Assembly: GCF_020740535.1 (NCBI RefSeq)
Contig: NZ_CP082362.1
Location: 620,001 to 684,000, forward strand
Length of the DNA: 64,000 bases
Source: Streptomyces profundus
Lineage (GTDB): Bacteria; Actinomycetota; Actinomycetes; Streptomycetales; Streptomycetaceae
Direction of reading: 5' to 3'
Each line of letters begins with the position of its first letter. Position 1 is the first letter of the stretch. Under the pieces are notes generated by a model. It searched no databases. It had not been told where the DNA came from and was given only the letters and a program-made list of their open reading frames with translations. Shown piece by piece: positions 34,587 to 43,072 of the stretch. The position numbers and the translations under genes were made by a program.

Positions 34587-35446
34587 GACTCTCCATCGGC
34601 GCCAACCCGTGGATCTGGCACTCCCCCGTGGACGACGCGGCGCTCGCCGAGACCCTGCCCAGGCTGGCGAAGTGGGGCTTCGACGCGGTGGAGTTGCCGC
34701 TGGAGTCCCCGGACGACTGGTCGTACGCCGCGACCGCCGAGCTGCTGAAGCGGCACGAGCTGCTGCCGGCCGCGGTGATCGCCGTGATGCCGCCGGGGCG
34801 CGATCTGGTGCGGGCCGACCCTGGCACCGTCCGGGGCACCCAGGACTATCTGCTGCACTGTGTGGACGCGGCCCAGCTGACGGGCGCCCCTGTGGTGGCC
34901 GGTCCGATCTACGCGGCGGTCGGGCGCACCTGGCGGATGAGCCAGGACGAGCGGGAGGCGGCCTACGCCGAATGGCGCGAGCATCTGGCGCCGGTGGCCG
35001 AACAGGCCCTCGCCGCCGGGGTGCGGCTGGCCGTCGAACCGCTGAACCGTTACGAGACCAGCCTGTTGAACACCGTCGGCCAGACCCTGCACGCCCTGGC
35101 GGGGCTGCCGCCGGCGGCCGTGGGGGTGGCCCTCGACACCTACCACCAGAACATCGAGGAACGGTCGCTGCCGGGCGCCGTGCGTCAGGCCGCCGGGCGG
35201 ATCGCGCATGTGCAGGTGTGCGCCAACGACCGGGGCACCCCGGGCGCCGACCACCTCGACTGGCCGGGCTTTCTGCGGGCGTTGCCGGAGGCGGGCTACA
35301 CCGGCCCGCTCTGCGTCGAGTCCTTCACCGCGCACAACGACAGCATCGCGGTGGCGGCCTCGGTCTGGCGACCGCTGGCCCAGAGCCAGGACGACATCGC
35401 GGTGGCCGGCCTGGACTTCCTCCGCCGGGCCGGCGCCGCCCTCTGA
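34583..35446 (+). CDS. Sugar phosphate isomerase/epimerase-family TIM barrel (D-tagatose/psicose 3-epimerase-like)
   Basis: A 287-residue xylose-isomerase-like TIM barrel. EPLNRYETSLLNT carries the first metal/catalytic Glu, ALDTYHQNIEE the Asp and His, and CVESFTAHND the second Glu, matching D-tagatose 3-epimerase. It would interconvert ketoses or keto-sugars imported by the operon. Related IolE/IolI and 3-keto-glycoside enzymes are alternatives. GTG 34583 overlaps the previous stop and follows GGGAGG. Confidence 0.85.
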   Translation: MRLSIGANPWIWHSPVDDAALAETLPRLAKWGFDAVELPLESPDDWSYAATAELLKRHELLPAAVIAVMPPGRDLVRADPGTVRGTQDYLLHCVDAAQLTGAPVVAGPIYAAVGRTWRMSQDEREAAYAEWREHLAPVAEQALAAGVRLAVEPLNRYETSLLNTVGQTLHALAGLPPAAVGVALDTYHQNIEERSLPGAVRQAAGRIAHVQVCANDRGTPGADHLDWPGFLRALPEAGYTGPLCVESFTAHNDSIAVAASVWRPLAQSQDDIAVAGLDFLRRAGAAL

Positions 35447-35521
35447 CCCAGCACCTTGGGAGCCGCGTTCACCAGCAGAACCGTGAACAACAGGAGCACC
35501 AGGAGAGGGAGTACCCCCCAC

Positions 35522-38500
35522 ATGAAACGCCCATCGAGGCCACGCCTGAGAGCGGTGGTGGCCATGGCCGCCGCACCGCTGCTGGCGGCAGCCGCCCTAC
35601 CGGTCCTGGCGGACGAGGCACACGCCGCCGAGTTCCGCGCCCTCCTCTACACCCGAGCCGTCGGCTATGTCCATGACTCCATCCCCGCGGGCATCGCCAT
35701 GTTCGAGGAGCAGTCCGCCTCGAACGACTTCGAGATCGTCCAGACCGACGACCCCACCGTGTTCAACGACGAGGAACTCGCCACCTACGACGTGGTGATC
35801 ATGCTCCAGAACTCCGGCATGGTCTGGGACACCGACGAGCAGCGCACCGCCATGCAGACCTATGTGAACAACGGCGGTGGCGTGGCGGCCATCCACAACA
35901 CCCTCGACATGGGCATCGAGGAGGAGTTCCCCTGGTGGGACGACCTGATCAACGGCGGCGCCCATATGCCGACGCACTCCCCCGGCACCCTGGACGGCAC
36001 CGCCCATGTCGCCGACCGGGTGCACCCCTCGACCACCACGCTGCCCGAGCGGTGGGACCGCGCGGAGGAGTGGTACAACTTCGACGTCAACCCCAGGGGC
36101 GACGTCCATGTCCTGGTGACGGCCGACGAGTCCACCTATGACCCGGGCGGCGACGCCATGGGCCACGACCATCCGATCTCCTGGTGCCGCGAGGCCGAGG
36201 GCGGGCAGGTCTGGGCGACGGCCATGGGCCACGAGGCCGACGCCTATGCCGAGGCGGAGTTCATCGAGCATGTGATCGGCGGCGTCAAGTGGGCGGCCGG
36301 CAACCTGCCGGGCGACTGCGGCGGGACCGTCTGGAGCAAGTTCGACAAGGTGACGCTCGACGACAACACGTCCGACCCGATGGAGCTGGACGTCGCCGAG
36401 GACGGCCGGGTGTTCTACGCCCAGCGCGGCGGCGAGCTGAAGATCTTCGATCCGGCCACCAACTCCTCCGTCACAGCGGGGGTGTTGGACGTCTACACGG
36501 GCGGCGAGGACGGGCTGGTCGGGCTCGCGCTCGACCCGGACTTCGCCGACAACGGCTGGGTCTACCTCTACCACGCGCCGGCGGACGCCGAGGAGGACGT
36601 CAACCGGCTCTCCCGCTTCACCGTCGAGGGCAACACCCTTGACCCGGCGAGCGAGCAGACCGTGCTGGAGGTGCCGGCCTACCGGGACCGGACGTATCCG
36701 GAGCCGGGACACACCGGCGGCAGCCTGGACTTCGGTCCCGACGGCAGCCTCTACCTCTCCACGGGCGACGACGTGCCGCCCAACCTCTCCAGCCACTGGC
36801 AGGGTTGGGCCCCGATCGACTGGCGCGAGGGCGAGGAGATGCTGGACGCCGCACGGACCTCGGGCAACACCAACGACCTGCGCGGCAAGATCCTCCGGGT
36901 GCTGCCGAACGAGGACGGCGGCTACTCCGTCCCGGAGGGCAACCTCTTCGCCGAGGGCACCGAGGACACCCTGCCCGAGATCTACGCGATGGGCTTCCGC
37001 AACCCGTTCCGCTTCACGGTGGACTCGGAGACCGGCTATGTCCATGTCGCCGACTACGGCCCCGACCGGGGCGGACCCACGACCGAACGGGGCCCGGAGG
37101 GGCTGGTCGAGTACAACATCGTCAAGGAGCCGGGCAACTTCGGCTGGCCGTTCTGCCATGGCGACAACCAGCCCTACGCGCCCTACGACCCGGACACCGG
37201 GGAGGTCGGCGAGAAGTTCGACTGCGACAACCTGGTGAACGCCTCGCCCAACAACACGGGTCTTGAGCAACTGCCGCCGGTGCAACAGCCGGAGATCTGG
37301 TACGGCTACGACGAGTCCCCGAACTTCCCGGAGATGGGCGCGGGCGGCTCGGGCCCGATGGGCGGTCCCGTCTACCGCTATGACGCGGACAACCCCTCGC
37401 CGACCAAGTTCCCCGCCTACTACGACGGGACGCAGTTCCTCTTCGAGTGGACCCGCGACTACATCAAGGAAGTCCAACTGGACTCCGACAGCGGCGTGTT
37501 GAAGATCAACGACTTCCTCTCCACGGAGGACTTCGCCAAGCCGATGGACCTGACGTTCGGGCCGGACGGCTCGCTCTACGTCCTGGAGTGGGGCAGCGAG
37601 TTCGGCGGCGGCAACTCCGACTCGGGGCTCTACCGCATCGACTACGCCCCGAACGGGCAGGCCCCCCACGCCCAGGCGAGCGCCTCGGTCACCAGCGGCC
37701 CAGCGCCGTTGACGGTGGAGTTCAGCGGCGAGGGCTCGTCGGACCCGAACGCCGGCACCCTGGACTACGCCTGGGACTTCGACGGTGACGGCACCTTCGA
37801 CGCCGACGGATCCGAGGTGACCCACACCTACGAGGAGGTGGGCGAGTTCAACGCCCAACTCCGGGTGACCACCGCCGAGGAGGTCTCCGCCTACGCCAAC
37901 ATCCCCATCACCGTGGGGAACACGACGCCGACGGTGACCATCGACTTCCCCACCGACGGCACCCTGATCGAGTTCGGTGACCAGGTCCCCTACCAGGTGA
38001 CGGTCACCGACCCGGAGGACGGGGAGATCGACTGCCAGCAGGTCATCGTCAACCCGGCCCTCGGCCATGACGACCACGAGCATCCGACCACCGACCTGCG
38101 CGGCTGCGAGGGCACGCTCGACACCGGTGACCTCGGCGGCCATCCGGAGGGCGCCGACCTCTGGTACGTCCTCAACGCCCGCTACACCGACCAGGGCGGC
38201 GAGGGCACCGGTTCGCTCACCGGCTACGGCCGGGCCGTGCTCCAGCCGAAGCACAAGCAGGCCGAGTACTACCACGACCAGTCCGGCACCCGGATCGTCT
38301 CCCAGGAGGGAGCGGAGAACGGGCAGCGGATCGGCGACATCAGCGACGGCGACTGGATCGCCTTCGAGCCGATGAGCGTGGAGGGAGCGGAGAGCGTCAG
38401 CTACCGCTTCTCCTCGCCCGACGGCGGCGGCGCGGTGGAGCTGCGCGCCGGAGCGCCCGACGGTGAACTCCTCGCCACCACGCCGATCCACGGCACGGGC

Positions 38501-38635
38501 GACTGGGACGCCTACGAGTTGACCGAGGACACCCCGGTCGCCGATCTCGACGGCACCCACAAGCTGTACCTGGTGTTCGACGCGCCGACGGAGAACAGCT
38601 TCGACATCGACTCGATCCTGTTCACCACCTCCTGA
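35522..38635 (+). CDS. Secreted ThuA / PQQ-type sugar dehydrogenase / PKD / carbohydrate-binding protein
   Basis: A 1037-residue exported multidomain protein. After a signal peptide (cleavage near ADEAHAA) come a ThuA-like glutamine-amidotransferase-fold domain (residues about 40-270, ALLYTRAVGYVHDSI, NNGGGVAAIHNT), a six-bladed propeller of the glucose/sorbosone dehydrogenase family (about 290-715, GHTGGSLDFGPDGSLYLSTG, AMGFRNPFRF), a PKD domain (about 725-800, YAWDFDGDGTFDADGSEVTH) and C-terminal domains ending in a family-6-like carbohydrate-binding module (SDGDWIAFEPMSVEGAESVS). It follows the sugar importer by 75 bases and may oxidise or cleave a glycan outside the cell. The ThuA-dehydrogenase fusion is recurrent in actinomycetes. 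Confidence 0.88.
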   Translation: MKRPSRPRLRAVVAMAAAPLLAAAALPVLADEAHAAEFRALLYTRAVGYVHDSIPAGIAMFEEQSASNDFEIVQTDDPTVFNDEELATYDVVIMLQNSGMVWDTDEQRTAMQTYVNNGGGVAAIHNTLDMGIEEEFPWWDDLINGGAHMPTHSPGTLDGTAHVADRVHPSTTTLPERWDRAEEWYNFDVNPRGDVHVLVTADESTYDPGGDAMGHDHPISWCREAEGGQVWATAMGHEADAYAEAEFIEHVIGGVKWAAGNLPGDCGGTVWSKFDKVTLDDNTSDPMELDVAEDGRVFYAQRGGELKIFDPATNSSVTAGVLDVYTGGEDGLVGLALDPDFADNGWVYLYHAPADAEEDVNRLSRFTVEGNTLDPASEQTVLEVPAYRDRTYPEPGHTGGSLDFGPDGSLYLSTGDDVPPNLSSHWQGWAPIDWREGEEMLDAARTSGNTNDLRGKILRVLPNEDGGYSVPEGNLFAEGTEDTLPEIYAMGFRNPFRFTVDSETGYVHVADYGPDRGGPTTERGPEGLVEYNIVKEPGNFGWPFCHGDNQPYAPYDPDTGEVGEKFDCDNLVNASPNNTGLEQLPPVQQPEIWYGYDESPNFPEMGAGGSGPMGGPVYRYDADNPSPTKFPAYYDGTQFLFEWTRDYIKEVQLDSDSGVLKINDFLSTEDFAKPMDLTFGPDGSLYVLEWGSEFGGGNSDSGLYRIDYAPNGQAPHAQASASVTSGPAPLTVEFSGEGSSDPNAGTLDYAWDFDGDGTFDADGSEVTHTYEEVGEFNAQLRVTTAEEVSAYANIPITVGNTTPTVTIDFPTDGTLIEFGDQVPYQVTVTDPEDGEIDCQQVIVNPALGHDDHEHPTTDLRGCEGTLDTGDLGGHPEGADLWYVLNARYTDQGGEGTGSLTGYGRAVLQPKHKQAEYYHDQSGTRIVSQEGAENGQRIGDISDGDWIAFEPMSVEGAESVSYRFSSPDGGGAVELRAGAPDGELLATTPIHGTGDWDAYELTEDTPVADLDGTHKLYLVFDAPTENSFDIDSILFTTS

Positions 38636-38656
38636 TCCCGCTCCCCTCCGAGCGGT

Positions 38657-38693
38657 CCCCCGCCCCGTGGCCGACCAGGCCCCGGGGCGGGGG
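38657..38693 (+). terminator. Terminator of the sugar operon
   Basis: CCCCCGCCCCG (38657-38667) and CGGGGCGGGGG (38683-38693) are perfectly complementary around a 15-base loop, 21 bases after the stop of the large secreted protein. Confidence 0.75.
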
Positions 38694-38831
38694 CGTTCGC
38701 GGGTCCGGCGAGGTTGAGGACGGCCATGGAGGCGGCGCGCCATGCTCGCCGTCGCCCGTGCCGGCGGAACGGGGCCCACCGTGCTGCGCGACGCCGACAT
38801 CAACCGCCTCGCGGCGGCCTGAGGCCGGATC

Positions 38832-39650
38832 TCACCGGGCGGCGGTCGCGCGGGTCATCATCGCGCCGATCAGCTCGGTCGTGCGGCGCCGGCCGAGGAG
38901 CCTGGACGCCCGCGCGGCGAACCGGTTGGACCGGCCGGCGATGACGGTGGGCGGTGGCGTGCGGCGGTCGAGCCCGGCCAGGGCGGTGGCGACGACGGCG
39001 TCCACCGGCATCCGCCGGGACCCGCCGTCCGCGCTGTCGCCGGCGACGTCGAAGAACTCCGTCCGCGTCGCGCCGGGCGACAGCGCGAGCACCCGCAGCC
39101 CCGTGCCGCGCGCCTCGTACCAGATGGCCTCGGTGAGGCTGAGCACAAACGCCTTGGCGGCGCCGTAGACCGCCATCGTCGGGTTCGCCTGATAGGCCGC
39201 CATGCTCGCGACGTTGAGGAGAAAGCCGTCGCCCCGCTGACGCAGACGGGGCAGGAAGGCGTGGCTGATCTCCACCACGCTGGAGACGTCCAGCGCCACC
39301 TCCGACATCAGTCGCGGCAACTCCTGTTCGTGGAACGGCCCGTGGTTGGCGAAGCCGGCGTTGTTCACCACGCTGGTCACCTCGACGTCCCGCGCGTCGA
39401 GTGCGCGAAGCAGCTCCTGGCCGACGCCCGCCCGCGCCAGATCCATGGGCAGCGTCGACACAGCGACGCCATGCGCGCCCCGCAACTCAGCGGCGAGCGC
39501 GTCGAGCCGCTCCGCGCGTCGGGCGACGAGCACCAGATCGCTGCCACGCCCCGCGAGTTGGCGGGCGAACTCCGCCCCGATCCCCGCGCTCGCTCCCGTT
39601 ATCAGAACCGTCTGCCCGGCGTAGTCCACGGGCGCCATCGTCTTCCCCAT
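38832..39650 (-). CDS. Short-chain dehydrogenase/reductase
   Basis: A 272-residue classical SDR. The cofactor motif TGASAGIG is near residue 19, followed by NNAG (VVNNAGFANHG). The catalytic Ser-Tyr-Lys set is in NVASMAAY and VYGAAKAFVLSL. LVARRAERLDAL after beta-strand 2 suggests NADP(H). Substrate unknown. It is divergent from a TetR regulator with operator-like palindromes between, so it is the probable regulated target. ATG 39650 is used; ATG 39638 (MAPVDYAG) is also possible. Confidence 0.9.
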   Translation of the reverse strand: MGKTMAPVDYAGQTVLITGASAGIGAEFARQLAGRGSDLVLVARRAERLDALAAELRGAHGVAVSTLPMDLARAGVGQELLRALDARDVEVTSVVNNAGFANHGPFHEQELPRLMSEVALDVSSVVEISHAFLPRLRQRGDGFLLNVASMAAYQANPTMAVYGAAKAFVLSLTEAIWYEARGTGLRVLALSPGATRTEFFDVAGDSADGGSRRMPVDAVVATALAGLDRRTPPPTVIAGRSNRFAARASRLLGRRRTTELIGAMMTRATAAR

Positions 39651-39670
39651 GGCGCTACCCTATGCCAGGT

Positions 39671-39699
39671 TGGCACTTGGTGCCAGCAGGACACCAAGT
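39671..39699. promoter_or_regulatory. TetR operator candidate, two overlapping palindromes
   Basis: TGGCAC-TTG-GTGCCA (39671-39685) is a perfect inverted repeat. Overlapping it, ACTTGGTG (39675-39682) and CACCAAGT (39692-39699) form a second perfect repeat with a 9-base spacer. Both lie in the 72-base gap between the SDR and tetR starts. Confidence 0.65.
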
Positions 39700-39722
39700 A
39701 GCAGTGGCGGTACGATGGGCGC

Positions 39723-40331
39723 ATGGCAACGGCAGACGATCCACGCTCCAGGCTGTGGGCGAGGTCCAGGCAAGGGGTGTACGCCGAGATCACCACCGTG
39801 GCGATGGACCTCTTCCTCGCGAAGGGCTTCGAGCAGACCACCATTGACGAGATCGTCACCTCGGCGGGGATCTCCCGCAGGTCCCTCTTCCGCTACTTCG
39901 GCACGAAGGAGGACATCGTGCTCGGCCACTTCGTCGCCGAGGGGGCCGTTCTCCGCGCCGAGTTGGAGCGCCGGCCCGAGGGTGAGGACGTCTGGGCGGC
40001 ACTCAGGGGCGCGCTGTTCTCCCTGGAGGCGGCGGCCACCGACAAGGGCCGGATGCTCGCGATCTCCCGGATGATGTACGGGACGCCGTCCCTGCGGGCG
40101 CGCAGCATCGAGAAGCATCTGCGCTGGTACGACGAGCTGGCCCCCGAGGTGGAACGACGCCTCGGCGGCGGCGCGGCGGAGACGCTGCGCGCCCGAGCGA
40201 TCGTGGGGTGCGTCGTCACCTGCCTCGACCTCGCCGGCGAGGCGTGGACCCGCGACGGCGGCGCCGACCCGCTCCAGGGCTACTTCGACGCCGCCCTGGA
40301 CGCGGTCCGCCGGCCGCCGGCCGCCCCATGA
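39723..40331 (+). CDS. TetR-family transcriptional repressor
   Basis: A 202-residue repressor. The N-terminal helix-turn-helix is TTVAMDLFLAKGFEQTTIDE followed by VTSAGISRRSLFRYFGTKED. The C-terminal ligand domain has the TetR_C-type YDELAPEVERRLGG segment. It is divergent from the SDR gene and probably controls it and itself. The ligand is unknown. Confidence 0.92.
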   Translation: MATADDPRSRLWARSRQGVYAEITTVAMDLFLAKGFEQTTIDEIVTSAGISRRSLFRYFGTKEDIVLGHFVAEGAVLRAELERRPEGEDVWAALRGALFSLEAAATDKGRMLAISRMMYGTPSLRARSIEKHLRWYDELAPEVERRLGGGAAETLRARAIVGCVVTCLDLAGEAWTRDGGADPLQGYFDAALDAVRRPPAAP

Positions 40332-40383
40332 GCCGCACGGGCATCGCCTGTTCCGGGCGCCCCGGCACCCGGAGCAGGCCCCG

Positions 40384-40959
40384 CTACGAGACGGGCGGGC
40401 CGCCGGCCGGGGCCTTCAGCTCCGCCGCGAGCTCGGCCAGCAGCGCGTCCGCGTCCGCCACGATCGCCGGCGTGGGGTGGAAGCCGGTGCCCCGGTCCAC
40501 CAGCTGGTCCACGCCCGGCACCGACAGCGAGGTCGCGGTGACCCGCATCCCCAGCCGCGCCAGCACCGGCTTGATCCCCTCGATCGCCGGGGCGCCGCCG
40601 GAGGAGCCGGCGCTGTAGCTGAGCAGGGCCACCGGCTTGTCCCGCCACTCCGCGTAGAGGAAGTCCAGCGCGTTCTTCAGCGCCGCGCCGTAGCCGCCGT
40701 TGTACATCGGCAGCACGATCACGAACGCGTCCGAGGCGGCGACCAACGCGCTCCACTCCTTGGTGTGTTGGTGCTGGTAGTTGCCGGCGGACGGATGCTC
40801 GGGCTCGTCCAGGAACGGGAGGCCGATCTCGGCCAGGTCCACCAGGTCCACCGCGCCGAAGGCGTCCAGCGCGGACGCCCGGTGGAAGACCCAGGAACCG
40901 ATGGGGAGCCCGTTGGAGTGGGGACGGTTACTGCCGACGATGACGCTGAGACGAGGCAC
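40384..40959 (-). CDS. NADPH-dependent FMN reductase-family protein
   Basis: A 191-residue flavodoxin-like reductase. The FMN phosphate loop is VIVGSNRPHSNGLPIGSWV near the N terminus, and the PMYNGGYGAALKNALDFL motif around residue 85 is the family flavin-contact loop. Such proteins reduce FMN, azo dyes, chromate or quinones with NAD(P)H. The start is a GTG at 40959. It is the only member of its transcript visible here. Confidence 0.88.
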   Translation of the reverse strand: MPRLSVIVGSNRPHSNGLPIGSWVFHRASALDAFGAVDLVDLAEIGLPFLDEPEHPSAGNYQHQHTKEWSALVAASDAFVIVLPMYNGGYGAALKNALDFLYAEWRDKPVALLSYSAGSSGGAPAIEGIKPVLARLGMRVTATSLSVPGVDQLVDRGTGFHPTPAIVADADALLAELAAELKAPAGGPPVS

Positions 40960-41079
40960 GGGGCGACTGCTTTCTCTGTGGGTCCCCGCAGGGGTGCGCG
41001 GGGACTCGTTCGGTATCTCGGATGGTAGGGAGCGGGCGGAGGCGGCCCTCGTTGCGCGGCGGGCCGGCGCGCCCCCTGG

Positions 41080-41721
41080 TCAACGCGGTCGCGGGGCGCC
41101 GGTCACGCGGCGGGATCGGGAGGCTCCGGCGGGCGGGACGCTCAGCCGGGCCAGGGCGATCTGGGTCAGCGGACCGATGGCCAGCGCGTAGAGCACCGTG
41201 CCGACGCCGACCACCCCGCCGAGCAGCCAACCCAGGGCCAGCACCGTCAGCTCGATCATGGTACGGGCCCGCCGGATGGACAGGCCGCGCCTGGCCAGCC
41301 CGGTCATCAGACCGTCGCGCGGCCCCGCGCCGAGCCCCGCGCCGACATAGAGCCCGGTGCCCACCGCCGCCGTCACCACACCGAGCAGCAGAAAGGCCCA
41401 GCGGAGCGGCAACGACTCCGGCTGCGGCAGCAGTTGGAGCGTGGCCTCGACGGCGAGGCCGACGAGCAGCACATTGCAGACCGTGCCGGGCCCCGGGCGC
41501 TCCCGCAGGGGTATCCAGGCGAGCAGCACCAGGCCGCCCATCAGCGTGACGACCAGCCCGAGCGGGGCGCCGGTGCGGTCGGCCAGGCCCTGGTGGAGCA
41601 CATCCCAGGACGGCAGCCCCAACTCGGCACGGACCAGCAGCCCGAGCGAGCAGCCGAAGAGCGCGAGCCCGACCAGCAGGCCGGCCAGCCGGCGCGGAGC
41701 CGGCAGAATTTTCCATGACAC
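41080..41721 (-). CDS. YczE/YitT-like integral membrane protein
   Basis: A 213-residue protein with about five to six hydrophobic helices. LLVRAELGLPSWDVLHQGLA and VGAGLGAGPRDGLMTGLARR are conserved loops of the YczE/YyaS family, whose members affect secondary metabolism in Bacillus but have no defined activity. Start: the minus-strand promoter TTGACG-16-TAATGT puts transcription at about 41722, so GTG 41721 (VSWKILPAPRR) would be leaderless. Control by the divergent MarR protein through the two operators is likely. Confidence 0.8.
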   Translation of the reverse strand: MSWKILPAPRRLAGLLVGLALFGCSLGLLVRAELGLPSWDVLHQGLADRTGAPLGLVVTLMGGLVLLAWIPLRERPGPGTVCNVLLVGLAVEATLQLLPQPESLPLRWAFLLLGVVTAAVGTGLYVGAGLGAGPRDGLMTGLARRGLSIRRARTMIELTVLALGWLLGGVVGVGTVLYALAIGPLTQIALARLSVPPAGASRSRRVTGAPRPR

Positions 41722-41755
41722 GTCAATCACATTAACAGGGTTACATGACGCGTCA
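41716..41755. promoter_or_regulatory. Double MarR operator in a divergent leaderless promoter region
   Basis: CATGACACGTCAATCA (41715-41730) and CATGACGCGTCAAGCA (41745-41760) are 16-bp repeats with two differences and centres 30 bp apart. Each has a palindromic TGAC-NN-GTCA core (41716-41725, 41746-41755). They overlap the -35/-10 of the membrane-protein gene on the minus strand and flank the marR promoter region (TAGGAT at 41766-41771). Confidence 0.75.
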
Positions 41756-41778
41756 AGCATTGACCTAGGATGGCCCCC

Positions 41779-42273
41779 ATGACCGATCAGGGACCGCGCT
41801 GGCTCACCCCGGAGGAAGAGCGCGCCTGGCGCGCCTGGCGCCGGATGCAGCTGCTCCTCACCGCCAGGATCGCGGCGGACCATGTGACGGACAGCGGCCT
41901 GTCCGACCCCGACTACGACGTGCTCTCCAAGCTCTCGGAAGCCCAGGGCCAGCTGCGCGTCACCGAGTTGGCCAGCTCCATGCTCTGGTCGCAGAGCCGG
42001 CTCTCGCACCATCTGGCGCGGATGGAACGCCGCGCGCTGATCAGCAGGGACACCTGCGCCGAGGACCGCAGGGGCACGGTGGCCCGGCTCACCGAAGCCG
42101 GCTGGCACGCCATCGAGGAGGCCGCCCCCGCCCATCTCGCCTCGGTCCGCCGCCACTTCGTCGACCGCCTCACCCACACCCAGCTCGCCGCCCTCGCCGA
42201 GATCGCCGAAACGGTGACCGCACCCCTGCTCCCCGAGGCCCCGCAGCAGCCGCAGCAGCCGCAGCAGCCCTAG
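41779..42273 (+). CDS. MarR-family transcriptional regulator
   Basis: A 164-residue regulator. WLTPEEERAWRAWRRMQLLL opens the dimerisation helices, and LRVTELASSMLWSQSRLSHH with a wing (CAEDRRGTVARLTEAG) forms the winged helix. ATG 41779 lies 7 bases after a good -10 (TAGGAT 41766-41771), so the mRNA is probably leaderless. The ATG at 41770 falls within the -10 and is rejected. The C terminus ends in (PQQ)n repeats from a CCGCAGCAG triplet tract. Its stop codon TAG is part of the -10 hexamer of the next gene. Confidence 0.9.
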   Translation: MTDQGPRWLTPEEERAWRAWRRMQLLLTARIAADHVTDSGLSDPDYDVLSKLSEAQGQLRVTELASSMLWSQSRLSHHLARMERRALISRDTCAEDRRGTVARLTEAGWHAIEEAAPAHLASVRRHFVDRLTHTQLAALAEIAETVTAPLLPEAPQQPQQPQQP

Positions 42274-42282
42274 GCTGGCCCC

Positions 42283-43035
42283 ATGACAGGGACCCCACCC
42301 GCCGACCAGCTGGCCGCCAGGCTCGATGTCGCCGACCGGCTGCCCGGCGCCCAGGAGCTGCGCACCGCCTCCTACGAGGGGCTGACCACCGCGCCGGACG
42401 TCCCGACGGCCGTCGTCGACGTCGGCTGCGGCGCCGGCCGGGCGGTCGCCGAACTGGCCGAACGCGGGGTGCCGGCGACCGGCATCGACCCGGACCCGCG
42501 CATGATCGCGCTGGCGAAGGGCCGCTGGCCGACCAGCGACTTCCGGATCGCCGACGCGTATGCGCTGCCGCTGGCCGACGCCTCCGTCGGCGGTTACCGG
42601 GCGGACAAGGTCTTCCACGAACTGGCCGACTGCGAACGGGCGTTGACGGAGGCCCGCCGGGTGCTCGCCCCCGGCGGCCGGATCGTGCTGGTCGGCCAGG
42701 ACTGGGACGGCCTGCTGATCGACTCCGACCGCCCCGACCTCACCCGCGCCCTGGTGCACGCCCGCGCGGACCGGATCGTCCGCCCGCGCGCCGCCCGGGG
42801 CTACCGGGGCCTGCTGCTGGAGGCCGGCTTCACGGACGTCTCCCTCACCGTGCACACCACGGTGCTCACCGGCAAGGCGGCCATCCCGCTGCTGCTCTCC
42901 CTGACCGGCGGCGCCGAGGAGACCTTCGGCGCGGAGCAGGTGACCGACTGGATAGCCGAACAGCGCCTCCGCGCCGACGCCGACCGGCTGCTCCTGGCCG
43001 TCCCCTTCTTCCTGGCCACCGCCACGGCGCCCTGA
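42283..43035 (+). CDS. Class I SAM-dependent methyltransferase
   Basis: A 250-residue methyltransferase. Motif I is VVDVGCGAGRAVAELAERG, followed by TGIDPDPRMIALAKG and a UbiE-like ADAYALPLADASVGGYRADK. Substrate unknown. A TAGGCT hexamer (42271-42276) ends six bases before ATG 42283 and there is no ribosome site, so this gene can also be transcribed as a leaderless mRNA. It lies downstream of marR and may be its second target. Confidence 0.85.
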   Translation: MTGTPPADQLAARLDVADRLPGAQELRTASYEGLTTAPDVPTAVVDVGCGAGRAVAELAERGVPATGIDPDPRMIALAKGRWPTSDFRIADAYALPLADASVGGYRADKVFHELADCERALTEARRVLAPGGRIVLVGQDWDGLLIDSDRPDLTRALVHARADRIVRPRAARGYRGLLLEAGFTDVSLTVHTTVLTGKAAIPLLLSLTGGAEETFGAEQVTDWIAEQRLRADADRLLLAVPFFLATATAP

Positions 43036-43072
43036 CCGGGCGGGCACCACGCGCGGAGGCCCGTCGGAGGCG

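Noticed and set aside
38739..38821. Short plus frame MLAVARAGGTGPTVLRDADI ending at TGA 38819-38821
   Set aside because: It could be the end of a decayed gene, but it is too short to assign and there is no ribosome site or partner.
41770..41778. Earlier ATG (41770) as start of the MarR protein
   Set aside because: It lies within the TAGGAT -10 element; the ATG at 41779 fits a leaderless transcript and the family's usual N terminus.
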